Part shown: positions 1 to 9,977 of the stretch, piece by piece | How the letters are laid out: every line of letters starts with the position of its first letter | How positions within the stretch are numbered: position 1 is the stretch's first letter | Assembly (NCBI GenBank): GCA_903885195.1 | Contig: CAISHQ010000087.1 | Span: 1 to 64,000 of the forward strand | Length of the DNA: 64,000 nt | Direction of reading: 5' to 3' | Origin: an uncultured Pseudomonadota bacterium | GTDB taxonomy: Bacteria; Pseudomonadota; Gammaproteobacteria; Steroidobacterales; Steroidobacteraceae | Translations under genes and position numbers: made by a program | Notes under the pieces: model-generated | The model's input: the letters and a program-made list of their open reading frames with translations, nothing else | Told to the model about the DNA's origin: nothing | Databases searched by the model: none

Positions 1-297
1 GAGCCCGTGTTCTACTGGCAGGACGGCTACAACATCACCCAGGAACGGCTGCTGCCGCAGGGCTACCAGGCCACTCTGCCCAACTATGCCGACAACCCCG
101 AGGGGCGGGCGCTGGTCGACAAGATGAAGCACGGCATCGCCGATATCTTCCAAAGGCATGGCGCCGCGCACCTGCAGATCGGTAAGTTCTACCCCTACAT
201 GCGGGGCCGGGAGCCTCAGACCGCCAAGTTGATCCGTGACCTCAAGCAACTCGTCGACCCGCAAAGACGACTCAACCCCGGCTCGCTGGGGCTGTAA
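1..297 (+). CDS. FAD-linked oxidase (VAO/PCMH-type), C-terminal fragment truncated by window start
   Basis: Open at the 5' window edge; C-terminal motif DPQRRLNPGSLGL typical of FAD-linked oxidases; followed by etfBA. Confidence 0.7.
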   Translation, partial: EPVFYWQDGYNITQERLLPQGYQATLPNYADNPEGRALVDKMKHGIADIFQRHGAAHLQIGKFYPYMRGREPQTAKLIRDLKQLVDPQRRLNPGSLGL

Positions 298-348
298 ACT
301 ACCGGGCTCGACATACCCAAGAACCGGCATGACGGAGTCTCCGCCAAG

Positions 349-1098
349 ATGAAGCGAATTCTGGTATCGATCAAACGAGTCGTCGACTACAACGTGCGCA
401 TCCGCGTCAAACCAGACGGCACCGGCGTGATCACCGACGGCGTCAAGATGAGCATCAACCCCTTCGACGAGATCGCACTCGAAGAAGCGCTGCGCATCAA
501 AGAAAAAGGACAGGCTGACGAAGTCGTCGCGGTCTCGATCGGTCCCGCTGATTGCCAGCAGCAACTGCGCACGGCGCTCGCCATGGGTGCGGATCGCGCG
601 TTGCACGTGCAAACCGATGCGGTCATCGAGCCGCTCGATGCGGCGCGAATTTTCAAGGCGCTTGCCGACCGCGAGCAGGCCATGCTTGCCATCCTCGGCA
701 AACAGGCTATCGACGACGACGCCAACCAGACCGGGCAAATGCTTGCCGCGTTGTGGAACCGGCCGCAGGCGACCTTCGCCTCGAAGGTCGAGATCACGGG
801 GGACAAGGCGCTCGTTATTCGCGAGGTCGATGCCGGCCTCGAAACACTCGAGATCGATCTGCCGGCGGTGATCACCGCAGACCTTCGACTCAACGAGCCG
901 CGCTACGTGAAGTTGCCCGACATCATGAAAGCGAAGAAGAAGCCGCTCGACACGCTCGATCTGGCGGCGGTCGGCGTTGCGCCGACCGAACGCCTGCGCG
1001 CGGTGAAGTTCGACCCGCCGGCGCAGCGCAGCAAGGGCGTGATGGTGAAGGACGTTCAGGAACTGGTTGAGGCGCTCAAGCGCCGGGGACTCGCATGA
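349..1098 (+). CDS. etfB: Electron transfer flavoprotein beta subunit
   Basis: [45 protein letters not shown]; 4-bp overlap with etfA. Confidence 0.95.
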   Translation: MKRILVSIKRVVDYNVRIRVKPDGTGVITDGVKMSINPFDEIALEEALRIKEKGQADEVVAVSIGPADCQQQLRTALAMGADRALHVQTDAVIEPLDAARIFKALADREQAMLAILGKQAIDDDANQTGQMLAALWNRPQATFASKVEITGDKALVIREVDAGLETLEIDLPAVITADLRLNEPRYVKLPDIMKAKKKPLDTLDLAAVGVAPTERLRAVKFDPPAQRSKGVMVKDVQELVEALKRRGLA

Positions 1099-2048
1099 GC
1101 AAGATTCTGGTCATTGCCGAACACGACGGCAGCAAACTCAATCCGGCCACCGCCAAGTGCGTCGCCTGCGCGAGCGCCATCCCGGGCGCCGACATCACCG
1201 TGTTGGTTCTCGCTGCCTCGGCAGGCGCCGTGGCGGCGCAGGCCGCGAGCATCGCGGGCGTCAAACGTGTCGTCACTCTCGAGAGTCCGGCGTTCACGCA
1301 GGCGCTGGCCGCCGTGATCGCGCCTGCCGTGGTGAGCGTCGCGGGCGATTACAGTCACGTCTTCGGACCCTCCACGACCTTCGGCAAGGATCTGATGCCG
1401 CGAATCGCTGCGCTGCTCGGCGCGCCGCAGATCTCGGATCTGATGGCGGTGGAGAGCGCGACGCGCTTCAAGCGTCCGATCTACGCAGGCAATGCGATTG
1501 TCACGGTCGAATGCCAGGCCGACAGCAAGGTCGTCGCCACGGTGCGTACGGCCTCTTTCGAGGCTGCGGGTGCCGCGAGCGCCGCTGCTCCGATCGAAGC
1601 GCTGCAGTTGACCGCGGAACTGCCGACGCACACGCGCTTCGTGTCCGTCACGGCCGCACGCAGCGACCGTCCGGATCTGCAGACGGCGGCGCGAGTGGTG
1701 TCGGGCGGCCGGGCGCTCGGCAGCGCGGACAACTTCAAAATTCTCTACAGCCTCGCCGACAAGATGGGCGCTGCGGTGGGCGCTTCGCGCGCAGCCGTCG
1801 ATGCCGGCTACGCAGCGAACGAGATGCAGGTGGGGCAGACCGGCAAGATCATCGCGCCGGAGCTGTACATGGCGTTCGGTATCTCGGGAGCCATCCAGCA
1901 TCTCACGGGTATCAAGGATGCGCGCACCATCGTGGCCGTCAACAAGGACCCGGAGGCACCGATCTTCGAGGTGGCCGACTTTGGCTTGGTCGGCGATCTG
2001 TTTCAGGTCGTGCCCGAACTCGAAAAGTTGGTCGGTCAAAAAGCCTAA
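1095..2048 (+). CDS. etfA: Electron transfer flavoprotein alpha subunit
   Basis: FAD-binding C-terminal region [52 protein letters not shown]. Confidence 0.95.
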   Translation: MSKILVIAEHDGSKLNPATAKCVACASAIPGADITVLVLAASAGAVAAQAASIAGVKRVVTLESPAFTQALAAVIAPAVVSVAGDYSHVFGPSTTFGKDLMPRIAALLGAPQISDLMAVESATRFKRPIYAGNAIVTVECQADSKVVATVRTASFEAAGAASAAAPIEALQLTAELPTHTRFVSVTAARSDRPDLQTAARVVSGGRALGSADNFKILYSLADKMGAAVGASRAAVDAGYAANEMQVGQTGKIIAPELYMAFGISGAIQHLTGIKDARTIVAVNKDPEAPIFEVADFGLVGDLFQVVPELEKLVGQKA

Positions 2049-2091
2049 CCGGTCTGCGCTTCGCGGACTGGATTGAGGCCGCGTCAACGCC

Positions 2092-3306
2092 GTGACTCAA
2101 ACAAGGGCGTCGTCGCGACCGGGCTGGGGGTTCATCATCCTGCTGGGCATTGCCAGCGGGTTGTCGGCGTTCGGCATGGCGAGTGTGGTGCCCGCCCTGC
2201 CGACTCTCTCTCGTGCTTTGCAGGCTGACTGGTCGAGCGTCCAGTTCATCGTCTCGGCCTACCTGCTGGGTCTTGGCCTCTTTCAGCCGGTGCAGGGACT
2301 GCTGTGCGATCGCTTCGGCCGTCGGCCCGTGCTGCTCGGCGGGTTCACACTATTTCTCGCCGCGAGCTTGCTGGCATCGCTCGCGACCTCGCTGCTGCAA
2401 CTTGTGCTCGCCCGCTTCCTGCAGGCGGTGGGCGTGAGCGTGGCCACGGTGGTGACGCGCGCCATCGTGCGGGATTCTTTTGAACCGGAGCCTGCAGCGG
2501 TCGCCCTGTCGTTCATTACCGCCGTGATGGGCGTCGCGCCTGTGATCGCCCCGGTGTTCGGTGGCCTCGCCACCGAGGCGGTTGGCTGGCGAGGCATTTT
2601 CTGGCTGCATGCCGCCATGGCCTTGCTCGTCGTTGCTTTGCTGGCGCGCGTCTTGCGCGAGACTCGCCCGGCCGATACCGAATCGATGACGGCGCGCGAA
2701 CTGCTCGCCGGCGCGCGCGTGCTGATCGCCGACCGCGGGTTCTCAGGACACGCCCTCACCTACAGCTTCATCAGCGCCTCCGGCTTCATCTTCATCACGG
2801 TGGGCGCAGCACTCTACGAGCGCTTGTTCGGCCTCTCGGGTGCGGAATTTGGCCTGCTGTGGTCGCTCCTCGCGATCAGCTACATCGCGGGCGCAACCGC
2901 CGCCGGTACGCTGTCGCGACGCCTCGGTCGACAGCGCACGCGTCGCGTCGGTCTCGGCATCAACGTCGCGGCGACGCTGCTGTTCGTCGTGGCGGCCTGG
3001 TTGCAGCCGCCGCTACTTGGCGTATTCAGCCTGTCGTTGGGAATGCTGATGTTCGCCAACGGACTCATCTCACCTCTCGCCCTCGCCGCCGCGGTGGACG
3101 ATCACCCGCAACTCGCGGGCGTTGCGGCCGGCCTCTCGAGTTCGATCGCCATGCTGGTATCGATGGCCTGCGCGATCATCACCGGCGCAATCTACGATGG
3201 CACGGCGCATGGCTGCGCGGTGCTGATGTCGATCACTTGCGCACTCGCCTGGTGGGCGATGCGCCGCGCCGACAGCGCATCCATGTCTACGACTCGCAAA
3301 GCCTGA
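2092..3306 (+). CDS. MFS transporter (Bcr/CflA-like drug efflux)
   Basis: GTG start; about 12 hydrophobic segments; GLFQPVQGLLCDRFGRRPVLLGG MFS signature. Confidence 0.8.
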   Translation: MTQTRASSRPGWGFIILLGIASGLSAFGMASVVPALPTLSRALQADWSSVQFIVSAYLLGLGLFQPVQGLLCDRFGRRPVLLGGFTLFLAASLLASLATSLLQLVLARFLQAVGVSVATVVTRAIVRDSFEPEPAAVALSFITAVMGVAPVIAPVFGGLATEAVGWRGIFWLHAAMALLVVALLARVLRETRPADTESMTARELLAGARVLIADRGFSGHALTYSFISASGFIFITVGAALYERLFGLSGAEFGLLWSLLAISYIAGATAAGTLSRRLGRQRTRRVGLGINVAATLLFVVAAWLQPPLLGVFSLSLGMLMFANGLISPLALAAAVDDHPQLAGVAAGLSSSIAMLVSMACAIITGAIYDGTAHGCAVLMSITCALAWWAMRRADSASMSTTRKA

Positions 3307-3314
3307 GGACCCAC

Positions 3315-3782
3315 ATGGCCGACCTGAACGACACTGAGCTCGCCTCGATTCGGCACGCGCTGGGTGCCGTGGAGAGCGCTTGGCGACATCTGGATTTCGT
3401 CTCGCTGCGGGCTCTCTGGGATCAATCCCGAGAGCCTGTGTACTTTGCCGAGGAGGCCCCTGAGCCCCTTCTCGACTGGCCCGCGCTGCAGGCCTACTGG
3501 GATCTGACCCGAGCCAGCATCGAGACGATGGGCATGCGCATCACCTCGGTCCACGGGGTGCGAGAGCTCGCGCCCGACCTCGTCTCGGTGGTCTATTCCA
3601 TGCACTGGGACGCAAGGGTTCGGGGCGCGGCAACGCCGCTCGGTGGCGACAACCGCGTCTGTGCCACCTTGCGTCGCACCAGCGAGGGCTGGCGGTTCGT
3701 GCAATACGTGGAATCGCCGCTTGCGCCGATCGTCTACATCAAGCGACTCTACGAGCAGTCGGTCACGCCTGGTTTCGTCTGA
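3315..3782 (+). CDS. NTF2-like/SnoaL-like small protein
   Basis: ATG at 3315 just after the MFS stop; alpha+beta NTF2-like pattern. Confidence 0.5.
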   Translation: MADLNDTELASIRHALGAVESAWRHLDFVSLRALWDQSREPVYFAEEAPEPLLDWPALQAYWDLTRASIETMGMRITSVHGVRELAPDLVSVVYSMHWDARVRGAATPLGGDNRVCATLRRTSEGWRFVQYVESPLAPIVYIKRLYEQSVTPGFV

Positions 3783-3805
3783 TTCCCGCTCGAGGAGGCT
3801 TCGCC

Positions 3806-4216
3806 ATGCAGCAGGTTCTTTGGTACACGCGGTTTGCCAAGCGCTCGGCGCGCCTCGCCGGTCGGCCCGCGACCTTCAGCTTGGCCGTGTGCGTGTTGCT
3901 GGCCTGGCTCATCACCGGTCCGTTGTTCGATTTCAGCGATACCTGGCAGCTCGTGATCAACACCGGCACGACGATCGTCACCTTCCTGATGGTGTTCCTG
4001 ATCCAGAACACGCAGAACCGCGACACCGAGGCCCTGCACATCAAGCTCGACGAGCTGATCCGGGCTACGCAGGGTGCGCACAACGCGCTGCTCGATCTCG
4101 AGGAACTGGAAGAAAAACAACTCGACGAGTTTCGTGCGCGCTACACCGCACTCGCACGCCTGGCGCGTGCCCGTCAGGCCGCAGGGGATACCGACACGGA
4201 CACGCCGGAGCCCTGA
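3806..4216 (+). CDS. Low-affinity iron permease family protein
   Basis: LITGPLFDFSDTWQLVINTGTTIVTFLMVFLIQNTQNRDTEALHIKLDELIR motif. Confidence 0.8.
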   Translation: MQQVLWYTRFAKRSARLAGRPATFSLAVCVLLAWLITGPLFDFSDTWQLVINTGTTIVTFLMVFLIQNTQNRDTEALHIKLDELIRATQGAHNALLDLEELEEKQLDEFRARYTALARLARARQAAGDTDTDTPEP

Positions 4217-4247
4217 GGCTGACACAGGGCACCGAACGTCGAGGCGA

Positions 4248-5270
4248 TCAGCCCTGAGGCAACCGCTCCGGACCGACGCGCACCAACGCCTTGCCGAAAT
4301 TCCCGCCGCGCATCAGCGCGCAAAACGCCTGCGGCGCGGAGGCGATCCCTTCGCTGACATCCTCGCGGTAACGGAACTGTCCGTCCCTGATCCAGGCACT
4401 AATGAGCTTGACCATCTCAGGCATGCGATTCATGTGGTCGTAGACGACGAGACCACTCATCGTAGCCCGCGCGCCGACGATCGGTCCGAGCCAAGGCCCG
4501 GGCGGCGGCGTATCCATGCTGTACGCCTCGATCATGCCGCACAGCACGATGCGCGCCCCGAGCGCAAGATTGCGCGTGACGGCAGCCAGCGTGTCGCCGC
4601 CCACGTTGTCGAAGTAGACGTCGATGCCGTCTGGGCAAGCCTGTTTGAGCGCTGCCGTCAGATCGCCGTCCTTGTAGTTCACGCACGCGGCAAACCCGAG
4701 CTCGTTCACCGCGTACTCGCACTTGGCGGCGGAGCCTGCGATACCGACCACACGCGCACCCATGTGCCGTGCCACTTGTCCGGCCGTCGTACCGACCGGA
4801 CCCGTGCAGGCCGAGACCACAAAGGTCTGCCCGGGCAGGGGTCGACCGAGATACACAGTTCCCGCATAGCCGGTGAGCCCTGGCATGCCGAGCACACCGA
4901 GAGCGGCACCGAGCGGCGCACTCGATGCATCGAGCTTGCGCACGCCCTGCCCTGATGAGACGGCGTACTGCTGCCAGCCGTTGCGCACGGCGACGTACTC
5001 GCCCACCGTGAACTGCGGATGCCGCGACTCGACGATCTGCGCCACCGTCTCGCCCACCATCACATCGCCTGGATTCAGCCGATCGGCATAGATCTGGCTG
5101 TTCTTCATGACGTTGCGATAGTAGGGATCGAGCGAGAGGTAGATCGTCCGCGACAGGAACTGACCTTCGGACGGGACCGGGATCGCGATCTCATCGGCGC
5201 CGAAGTCCTCGGGGACGGGTAATCCCCGCGGACTCCGCGCGAAAGTAATGCGTTGGTTGCGCTCAGCCAT
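4248..5270 (-). CDS. NADP-dependent oxidoreductase (MDR superfamily, CurA/PTGR-like)
   Basis: VSACTGPVGTTAGQVARHMGARVVGIAGSAAKCEY and YFDNVGGDTLAAV motifs. Confidence 0.85.
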   Translation of the reverse strand: MAERNQRITFARSPRGLPVPEDFGADEIAIPVPSEGQFLSRTIYLSLDPYYRNVMKNSQIYADRLNPGDVMVGETVAQIVESRHPQFTVGEYVAVRNGWQQYAVSSGQGVRKLDASSAPLGAALGVLGMPGLTGYAGTVYLGRPLPGQTFVVSACTGPVGTTAGQVARHMGARVVGIAGSAAKCEYAVNELGFAACVNYKDGDLTAALKQACPDGIDVYFDNVGGDTLAAVTRNLALGARIVLCGMIEAYSMDTPPPGPWLGPIVGARATMSGLVVYDHMNRMPEMVKLISAWIRDGQFRYREDVSEGIASAPQAFCALMRGGNFGKALVRVGPERLPQG

Positions 5271-5752
5271 TACAGCTGGCCGAGCACGTACTCCGCGGCG
5301 GATACCTTGAACTCACCGCCCGCCTCGACGTTGACGTGAGTGGCGACCCCGTCCTTGACGATGATGGCGAAGCGCTTGCCACGCACACCCATACCGAAGC
5401 CGCGCGCGTCGAGCTCGAGACCCAGCGCCTTGGTGTAATCACCGTTGCCGTCGGCCAGCATCATCACCTTGTCGCCGACGTTGCTCGCCTTGCCCCACGC
5501 ACCCATGACGAACATGTCGTTTACGGCCATGCAGGCAATGGTGTCGACACCCTTGGCCTTCAGCGCATCGGCGTGCTGCACGTACCCCGGCAGATGCTTG
5601 GCATCGCAGGTCGGCGTGAAGGCGCCGGGCACCGAGAACAGCACGACGGTCTTGCCGCCGAACAGTGCGTCGGTAGTGATTTCTTTGGGACCTTCCGCAG
5701 TCAACTGCTTGAGGGAGCCCGAGGGCATACGCGCGCCGGCTTGGATGGTCAT
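5270..5752 (-). CDS. Peroxiredoxin (PRX5-like)
   Basis: VPGAFTPTCDAKHLPGY peroxidatic Cys motif. Confidence 0.9.
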   Translation of the reverse strand: MTIQAGARMPSGSLKQLTAEGPKEITTDALFGGKTVVLFSVPGAFTPTCDAKHLPGYVQHADALKAKGVDTIACMAVNDMFVMGAWGKASNVGDKVMMLADGNGDYTKALGLELDARGFGMGVRGKRFAIIVKDGVATHVNVEAGGEFKVSAAEYVLGQL

Positions 5753-5809
5753 GGTGATCTCCTTGGAATGGATCTGAACTAGAACGGAATGGTAGCCGAA
5801 ATCAGGGCC

Positions 5810-7360
5810 TCAGCCGTACGGTCGATGCAGGTACTGGCCACCCGGCTTGCCTACCGGCTTTCCTTCGTCGTAAACGAGCCGGCCACGCAGGAAGGTACTG
5901 GTCACCGAAGCCTTCATCTCCATACCCTCGAAGACCGAGTAGCCCTGATCGGACTCGGATTCCTTGTTTCCGGCAACGAAACTCTTGTTCGGATCAACGA
6001 GCACGATGTCCGCATCGAAGCCCGGCGCAATGTCGCCTTTGCCATGCAGGCCGAAACGGCGCGCAGCCGTCCACGAGGTCAGCTCCGCGATCTTGTTGTA
6101 GGAGAGGCCACGCGGCTTACCCTCGGTGATCAGAGCCGGAAGCATGAACTCGGTGCCACCGAAACCCGACTTGGCGAGGAAAATGTTCTTCTTGCCGCCC
6201 TTGCGATCGCCGAGCTTGTCCTCCATGCGGCAACAGGCGTGATCGGAGCAGACCCAGTCGAGCTTGCCATCGAGCACGGCCTCCCACAGGAACTCGACGT
6301 CTTCGCGCGAGCGAATCGGCGGATTGACCTTGGCGAGACTGCCGATTTTGGTGTCGTAGTCGAGGCACAAATGGGCAATCGTCACTTCGCGGCGGAAGTT
6401 GACGTGCGGGAACGCCTTCGCCATCCGCATCGCCGACTCGACGGCCTTGCGCGAGGTCAGGTGCAGCAGATTGATATTTGCACAGTTGGTTTCGTTGGCG
6501 AGGTACGAAGCGATGGCGATGGCCAGACCCTCGGAGTGCGGCGGTCGAGCCGCGCTGTAGGCGCGCAAACCCGTGAGCGGCGCACAGTCGATGCAATCAG
6601 GATCCGTGGTCTCGCCGGTGAGATAGGTGTCGAGATCGGTCACCTTGGCACCGCCCTCCACCATCTGCGTGTAGGCCCGCAGGATGTCGGCAAGTTCGCA
6701 GTGCAGGCTGAGCGAGATGGAATCCTTGAGTTTTGGGCGACGCAGCATCGCGCGGTGCACACCACGCATCACGAACTCGAAGTGTGCGATGTCGTACTTC
6801 TCGTTCTCACCGATCATCAGGAACTTGTGCTGCGAGTTGGACGCCCCGTGCAGGCCGTACCCACCGTAGAACATGAAAATCTTGAACGAGGTCACGCCGT
6901 ACTTGTCGATCAGCATGTCGATCTCGCCGATGTGCGTACGATCAAGTGGGGCGAGATGGTAGGCGTAGTCGACCCAGAAGTTGTCCTTCGACTGCGCGAG
7001 GATCTCTGGGTACACCTCGGCGTATGGACCACCACGCTCCATGTAATAGCCGCCGGTGCGGATGTAGTTGAGGCTCGAGGTCACACCACCTTGTGCGGCC
7101 GCCAAACTCTCGCTGCGCGCATCCTGCGCCAACGGCCCATAGATGCCCGTGTGCATATGCGGATCAACGAGACCCGGGAACGCCAGCTTGTTCTTGCCGT
7201 CGACCACTTCCTTGGCCTCAGCCGCCGCGAGCCCCTTGGCAACCTTCACGACCTTGCCGTTCGCAACGGCGATGTCGCACTTTTCGATCGTGGTCTTGCG
7301 CGGTCGAACCACGCGCACGTTTTTGATCAGCAAATCGTACTTCTTGGCTTTCTCAGTCAT
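5810..7360 (-). CDS. Dihydropyrimidinase/hydantoinase-like amidohydrolase
   Basis: LAFPGLVDPHMHTG metal motif, SFKIFMFYGG carbamylated-Lys motif, CSDHACC. Confidence 0.8.
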   Translation of the reverse strand: MTEKAKKYDLLIKNVRVVRPRKTTIEKCDIAVANGKVVKVAKGLAAAEAKEVVDGKNKLAFPGLVDPHMHTGIYGPLAQDARSESLAAAQGGVTSSLNYIRTGGYYMERGGPYAEVYPEILAQSKDNFWVDYAYHLAPLDRTHIGEIDMLIDKYGVTSFKIFMFYGGYGLHGASNSQHKFLMIGENEKYDIAHFEFVMRGVHRAMLRRPKLKDSISLSLHCELADILRAYTQMVEGGAKVTDLDTYLTGETTDPDCIDCAPLTGLRAYSAARPPHSEGLAIAIASYLANETNCANINLLHLTSRKAVESAMRMAKAFPHVNFRREVTIAHLCLDYDTKIGSLAKVNPPIRSREDVEFLWEAVLDGKLDWVCSDHACCRMEDKLGDRKGGKKNIFLAKSGFGGTEFMLPALITEGKPRGLSYNKIAELTSWTAARRFGLHGKGDIAPGFDADIVLVDPNKSFVAGNKESESDQGYSVFEGMEMKASVTSTFLRGRLVYDEGKPVGKPGGQYLHRPYG

Positions 7361-7461
7361 GGGTCACCTGTATCGTCGAACCGGCGGCATTATGCAGAAT
7401 GGAGTCGGGCGTTACGGGTCACCGCGGCGCCTTGTCTGCACCACGGGCGCGCCCTTTTACG

Positions 7462-8463
7462 TCACGGGTGTGGCATCGTGATCTCGCCGTCCTTGAGATC
7501 ACGCGCGACGCGAAAACCGAAGTAGCTGTAGCGTGCATCGTTCGGGTCGCGACCCCGAAAGGTCAGTCGGTTGCGCGTCGGCCGCGTCATCCAACCGCCA
7601 CCTCGCACCGACCATTTGTCGCAGCTCGCATCGCCCGCGACCGCCCTGCCATCGCTCGGCGCTCCGTCGTAGGTCAGACGGTAGCAATCGGCCACCCACT
7701 CCCAGACGTTGCCGAGCATGTCGTGCAGCCCAAAGCCGTTGGGCTTCAGTCGTCCGACCGGCGCAAGCTCCGCGTAGCCATCGTCGCAATCGGCATAGCC
7801 CCAGCCGAAATCCTGCAGTGCGCGGGCGCGACGATCGTAGAGATTGGCGTACGCGCAGCCGAGATCGGCATTGTTTCCCCAGGAGTAAATGCCAGAGCTT
7901 TGCGCACGAGCGGCGTACTCCCACTCGGCCTCCGAGGGCAGGCGGTAGGCGTGGCCGGTCCGTGCCGACAACCAACGCACGTACGCAAGCGCATCGACTC
8001 GGCCGACGCAGACCACAGGCATGTCCTCCGTGGCCGGCTGCGAGAACCCCGGTGCCTGCCATCCCGCAGCGGACTCGTCGCGCCAGCCGGCCTTGAGCCC
8101 CGGCCCGCTGGGCGCAGTCTGAACGCGGCAGCCCGCTTCGACGCGATACCCCGTCTCCGCCACGAAACGCGCGAATTCCTTGTTGGTGACTTCGGTCAAA
8201 CCGAGTGCGAACCGTCTTGCAATCCGCACCTCGCGCGCTGGCCCCTCCGGTCGCCCGGCCTCGCCATCGAGATCCGAGCCCATGGTGAACCGACCGGCGG
8301 GCACCGTGACGAGCGCCGGGCAGTCGACACAGTCGTGCCAAACCTGACTAGGTGCCTGTCCGGAGGCCTTCACGGGAACGCTGTCTTGCGCCCGCGCCGC
8401 AGTGCCGATTACGCAGACGATGGTAACGAGGCAAAGCAGCCCCGCGAGACGCCCTCGCCTCAC
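7462..8463 (-). CDS. Secreted SUMF1/formylglycine-generating-enzyme-like protein
   Basis: Signal peptide; VPAGRFTMGSD, EVTNKEFARFV, RLPSEAEWEYAAR, GLHDMLGNVWEWVAD, RGGGW. Confidence 0.85.
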   Translation of the reverse strand: MRRGRLAGLLCLVTIVCVIGTAARAQDSVPVKASGQAPSQVWHDCVDCPALVTVPAGRFTMGSDLDGEAGRPEGPAREVRIARRFALGLTEVTNKEFARFVAETGYRVEAGCRVQTAPSGPGLKAGWRDESAAGWQAPGFSQPATEDMPVVCVGRVDALAYVRWLSARTGHAYRLPSEAEWEYAARAQSSGIYSWGNNADLGCAYANLYDRRARALQDFGWGYADCDDGYAELAPVGRLKPNGFGLHDMLGNVWEWVADCYRLTYDGAPSDGRAVAGDASCDKWSVRGGGWMTRPTRNRLTFRGRDPNDARYSYFGFRVARDLKDGEITMPHP

Positions 8464-9209
8464 GTTGTCTCACCCCGCGTACGCGCATGGTGCTCGAGTG
8501 TCATGTGGTACTGGTAGGCGTCGGCGCGATACAAAGCGACGACGCGCTCCACCGGCCGATCCTCGTCGTCGAACACGGTGCGCGACAGTCGCAGCAAGGG
8601 CGCACCGACCTCGACACCGAGTGCGCGGGCCGCCTCGACCCCCGCGAGCGTCGCCCCGATGAATTGGTCGGCACGCGCCACGCGGATGCCAACGGTGCCG
8701 AGCAACTCGAACATCGGTTGTCGCGCCATCTCGGCAGGATCCACACGACGCGCGACATCGAGCGGTACGTAGGTCGTGATCAGCCCCAGGGGCACGCCCT
8801 GGACTGTGCGCACATGCGTGGCACGCTGGACGCGGGCCTGCTCCTCGAGTCCGAGCGACGCTCGAGTTTCATCGTCGGGATCGATGTCGGTGACCGTCAG
8901 GTCGCGCACTTCGGTTGCCGCGGCGAGCCCGGCCACCTGACTACGTACATCGTTGATGTCGAGCGAGCCGGCGGCCCGTGCGCGCGATATTTGCACAAAG
9001 GTGCCGCGTCCCTGCTGTCGCAGCAGCCAACCCTCTTTCGCCAGATTGTCGATGGCCTTGCGCACCGTGATGCGCGACACCCCGAACACCTCGCAGAGCT
9101 GAGGCTCGGTCGGAATTTGTTCGCCGGGCTTGTATGTCCCGTCGCGCACCCAGGTACGCAGCGTCACGTAGACCTGGTGATATCGAGGCGAAGCGATGGC
9201 GGTATGCAT
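8460..9209 (-). CDS. GntR-family (HutC/UTRA) transcriptional regulator
   Basis: N-terminal wHTH YKPGEQIPTEPQLCEVFGVSRITVRKAIDNLAKEGWLLRQQGRGTFV plus UTRA domain. Confidence 0.93.
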   Translation of the reverse strand: MHTAIASPRYHQVYVTLRTWVRDGTYKPGEQIPTEPQLCEVFGVSRITVRKAIDNLAKEGWLLRQQGRGTFVQISRARAAGSLDINDVRSQVAGLAAATEVRDLTVTDIDPDDETRASLGLEEQARVQRATHVRTVQGVPLGLITTYVPLDVARRVDPAEMARQPMFELLGTVGIRVARADQFIGATLAGVEAARALGVEVGAPLLRLSRTVFDDEDRPVERVVALYRADAYQYHMTLEHHARTRGETT

Positions 9210-9226
9210 GAAAGTTCCGGCCCGCG

Positions 9227-9961
9227 TCAGTCCAACACCATTCCGCCAGAGAGATTCATCACCGTACCGGTGACGAATCCCGCAGCGGGGCTCGTCAAAT
9301 AATCGATGGCGTGGGCGACATCCTGCGGCGCACCCAATCGTCCGAGCGGCACATTGTGACGCAACTGATCGAGCACCTGCGCCGAAAATCGGCCCGTGAC
9401 CATCGGCGTATCAATCGGCCCGGGGGCCAGACAATTGACCCGAATCCGCTCGGGCGCCCATTCTTTGGCCAGATAACGCGTCAGGTTGATGAGGCCCGCC
9501 TTGGCCACCGCGTAGGCGGGACCCGACAAGCTGCTGCCCCCGTTGAGCCCGTTGGTCGAGGACGTGAGCGTGAGCGAACCTTGACTCGCCGCTAGGGACG
9601 CATAGGCCGCCTTGGCGAGCAGAAACGCGGAGGTGAGATTGACGTCGATCAGCCGTCGCCAATCGGCCAAGCTCACCGCCGCAAGGGGCCCCGCACCGGC
9701 GGCACCGGCCAAGTGAACCACGTGATCGATGCGCCCGAACTCACCGAGCGCAGCCGCGATACCCGCGGCCACCGAGGACTCGTCGGCGACATCGACGCTC
9801 GCCACTGCAACGGGCGTCCCGCAGGGAATGGCGGCCAAGTGCAAGTCGGTGGCAAACACCCGCATACCCCGCTCGCGCAGGCGCGCCACCGCGGCCCTGC
9901 CGAGACCGCCCGCCGCGCCGGTAACGAACGCGACTGGCGCACCCGCGGACATCGGCGCCAT
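9227..9961 (-). CDS. SDR-family oxidoreductase
   Basis: FVTGAAGGLGRAAVARLRERG Rossmann motif and YAVAKAG active site; start set at MAPMSAG to avoid overlap with the upstream gene. Confidence 0.9.
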   Translation of the reverse strand: MAPMSAGAPVAFVTGAAGGLGRAAVARLRERGMRVFATDLHLAAIPCGTPVAVASVDVADESSVAAGIAAALGEFGRIDHVVHLAGAAGAGPLAAVSLADWRRLIDVNLTSAFLLAKAAYASLAASQGSLTLTSSTNGLNGGSSLSGPAYAVAKAGLINLTRYLAKEWAPERIRVNCLAPGPIDTPMVTGRFSAQVLDQLRHNVPLGRLGAPQDVAHAIDYLTSPAAGFVTGTVMNLSGGMVLD

Positions 9962-9977
9962 CGTCAGGACGCTCGAC

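Noticed and set aside
5789-7525. 578-aa plus-strand ORF antisense to the hydantoinase-like gene
   Set aside because: Shadow ORF of a high-GC coding strand; the minus-strand frame has clear family motifs.
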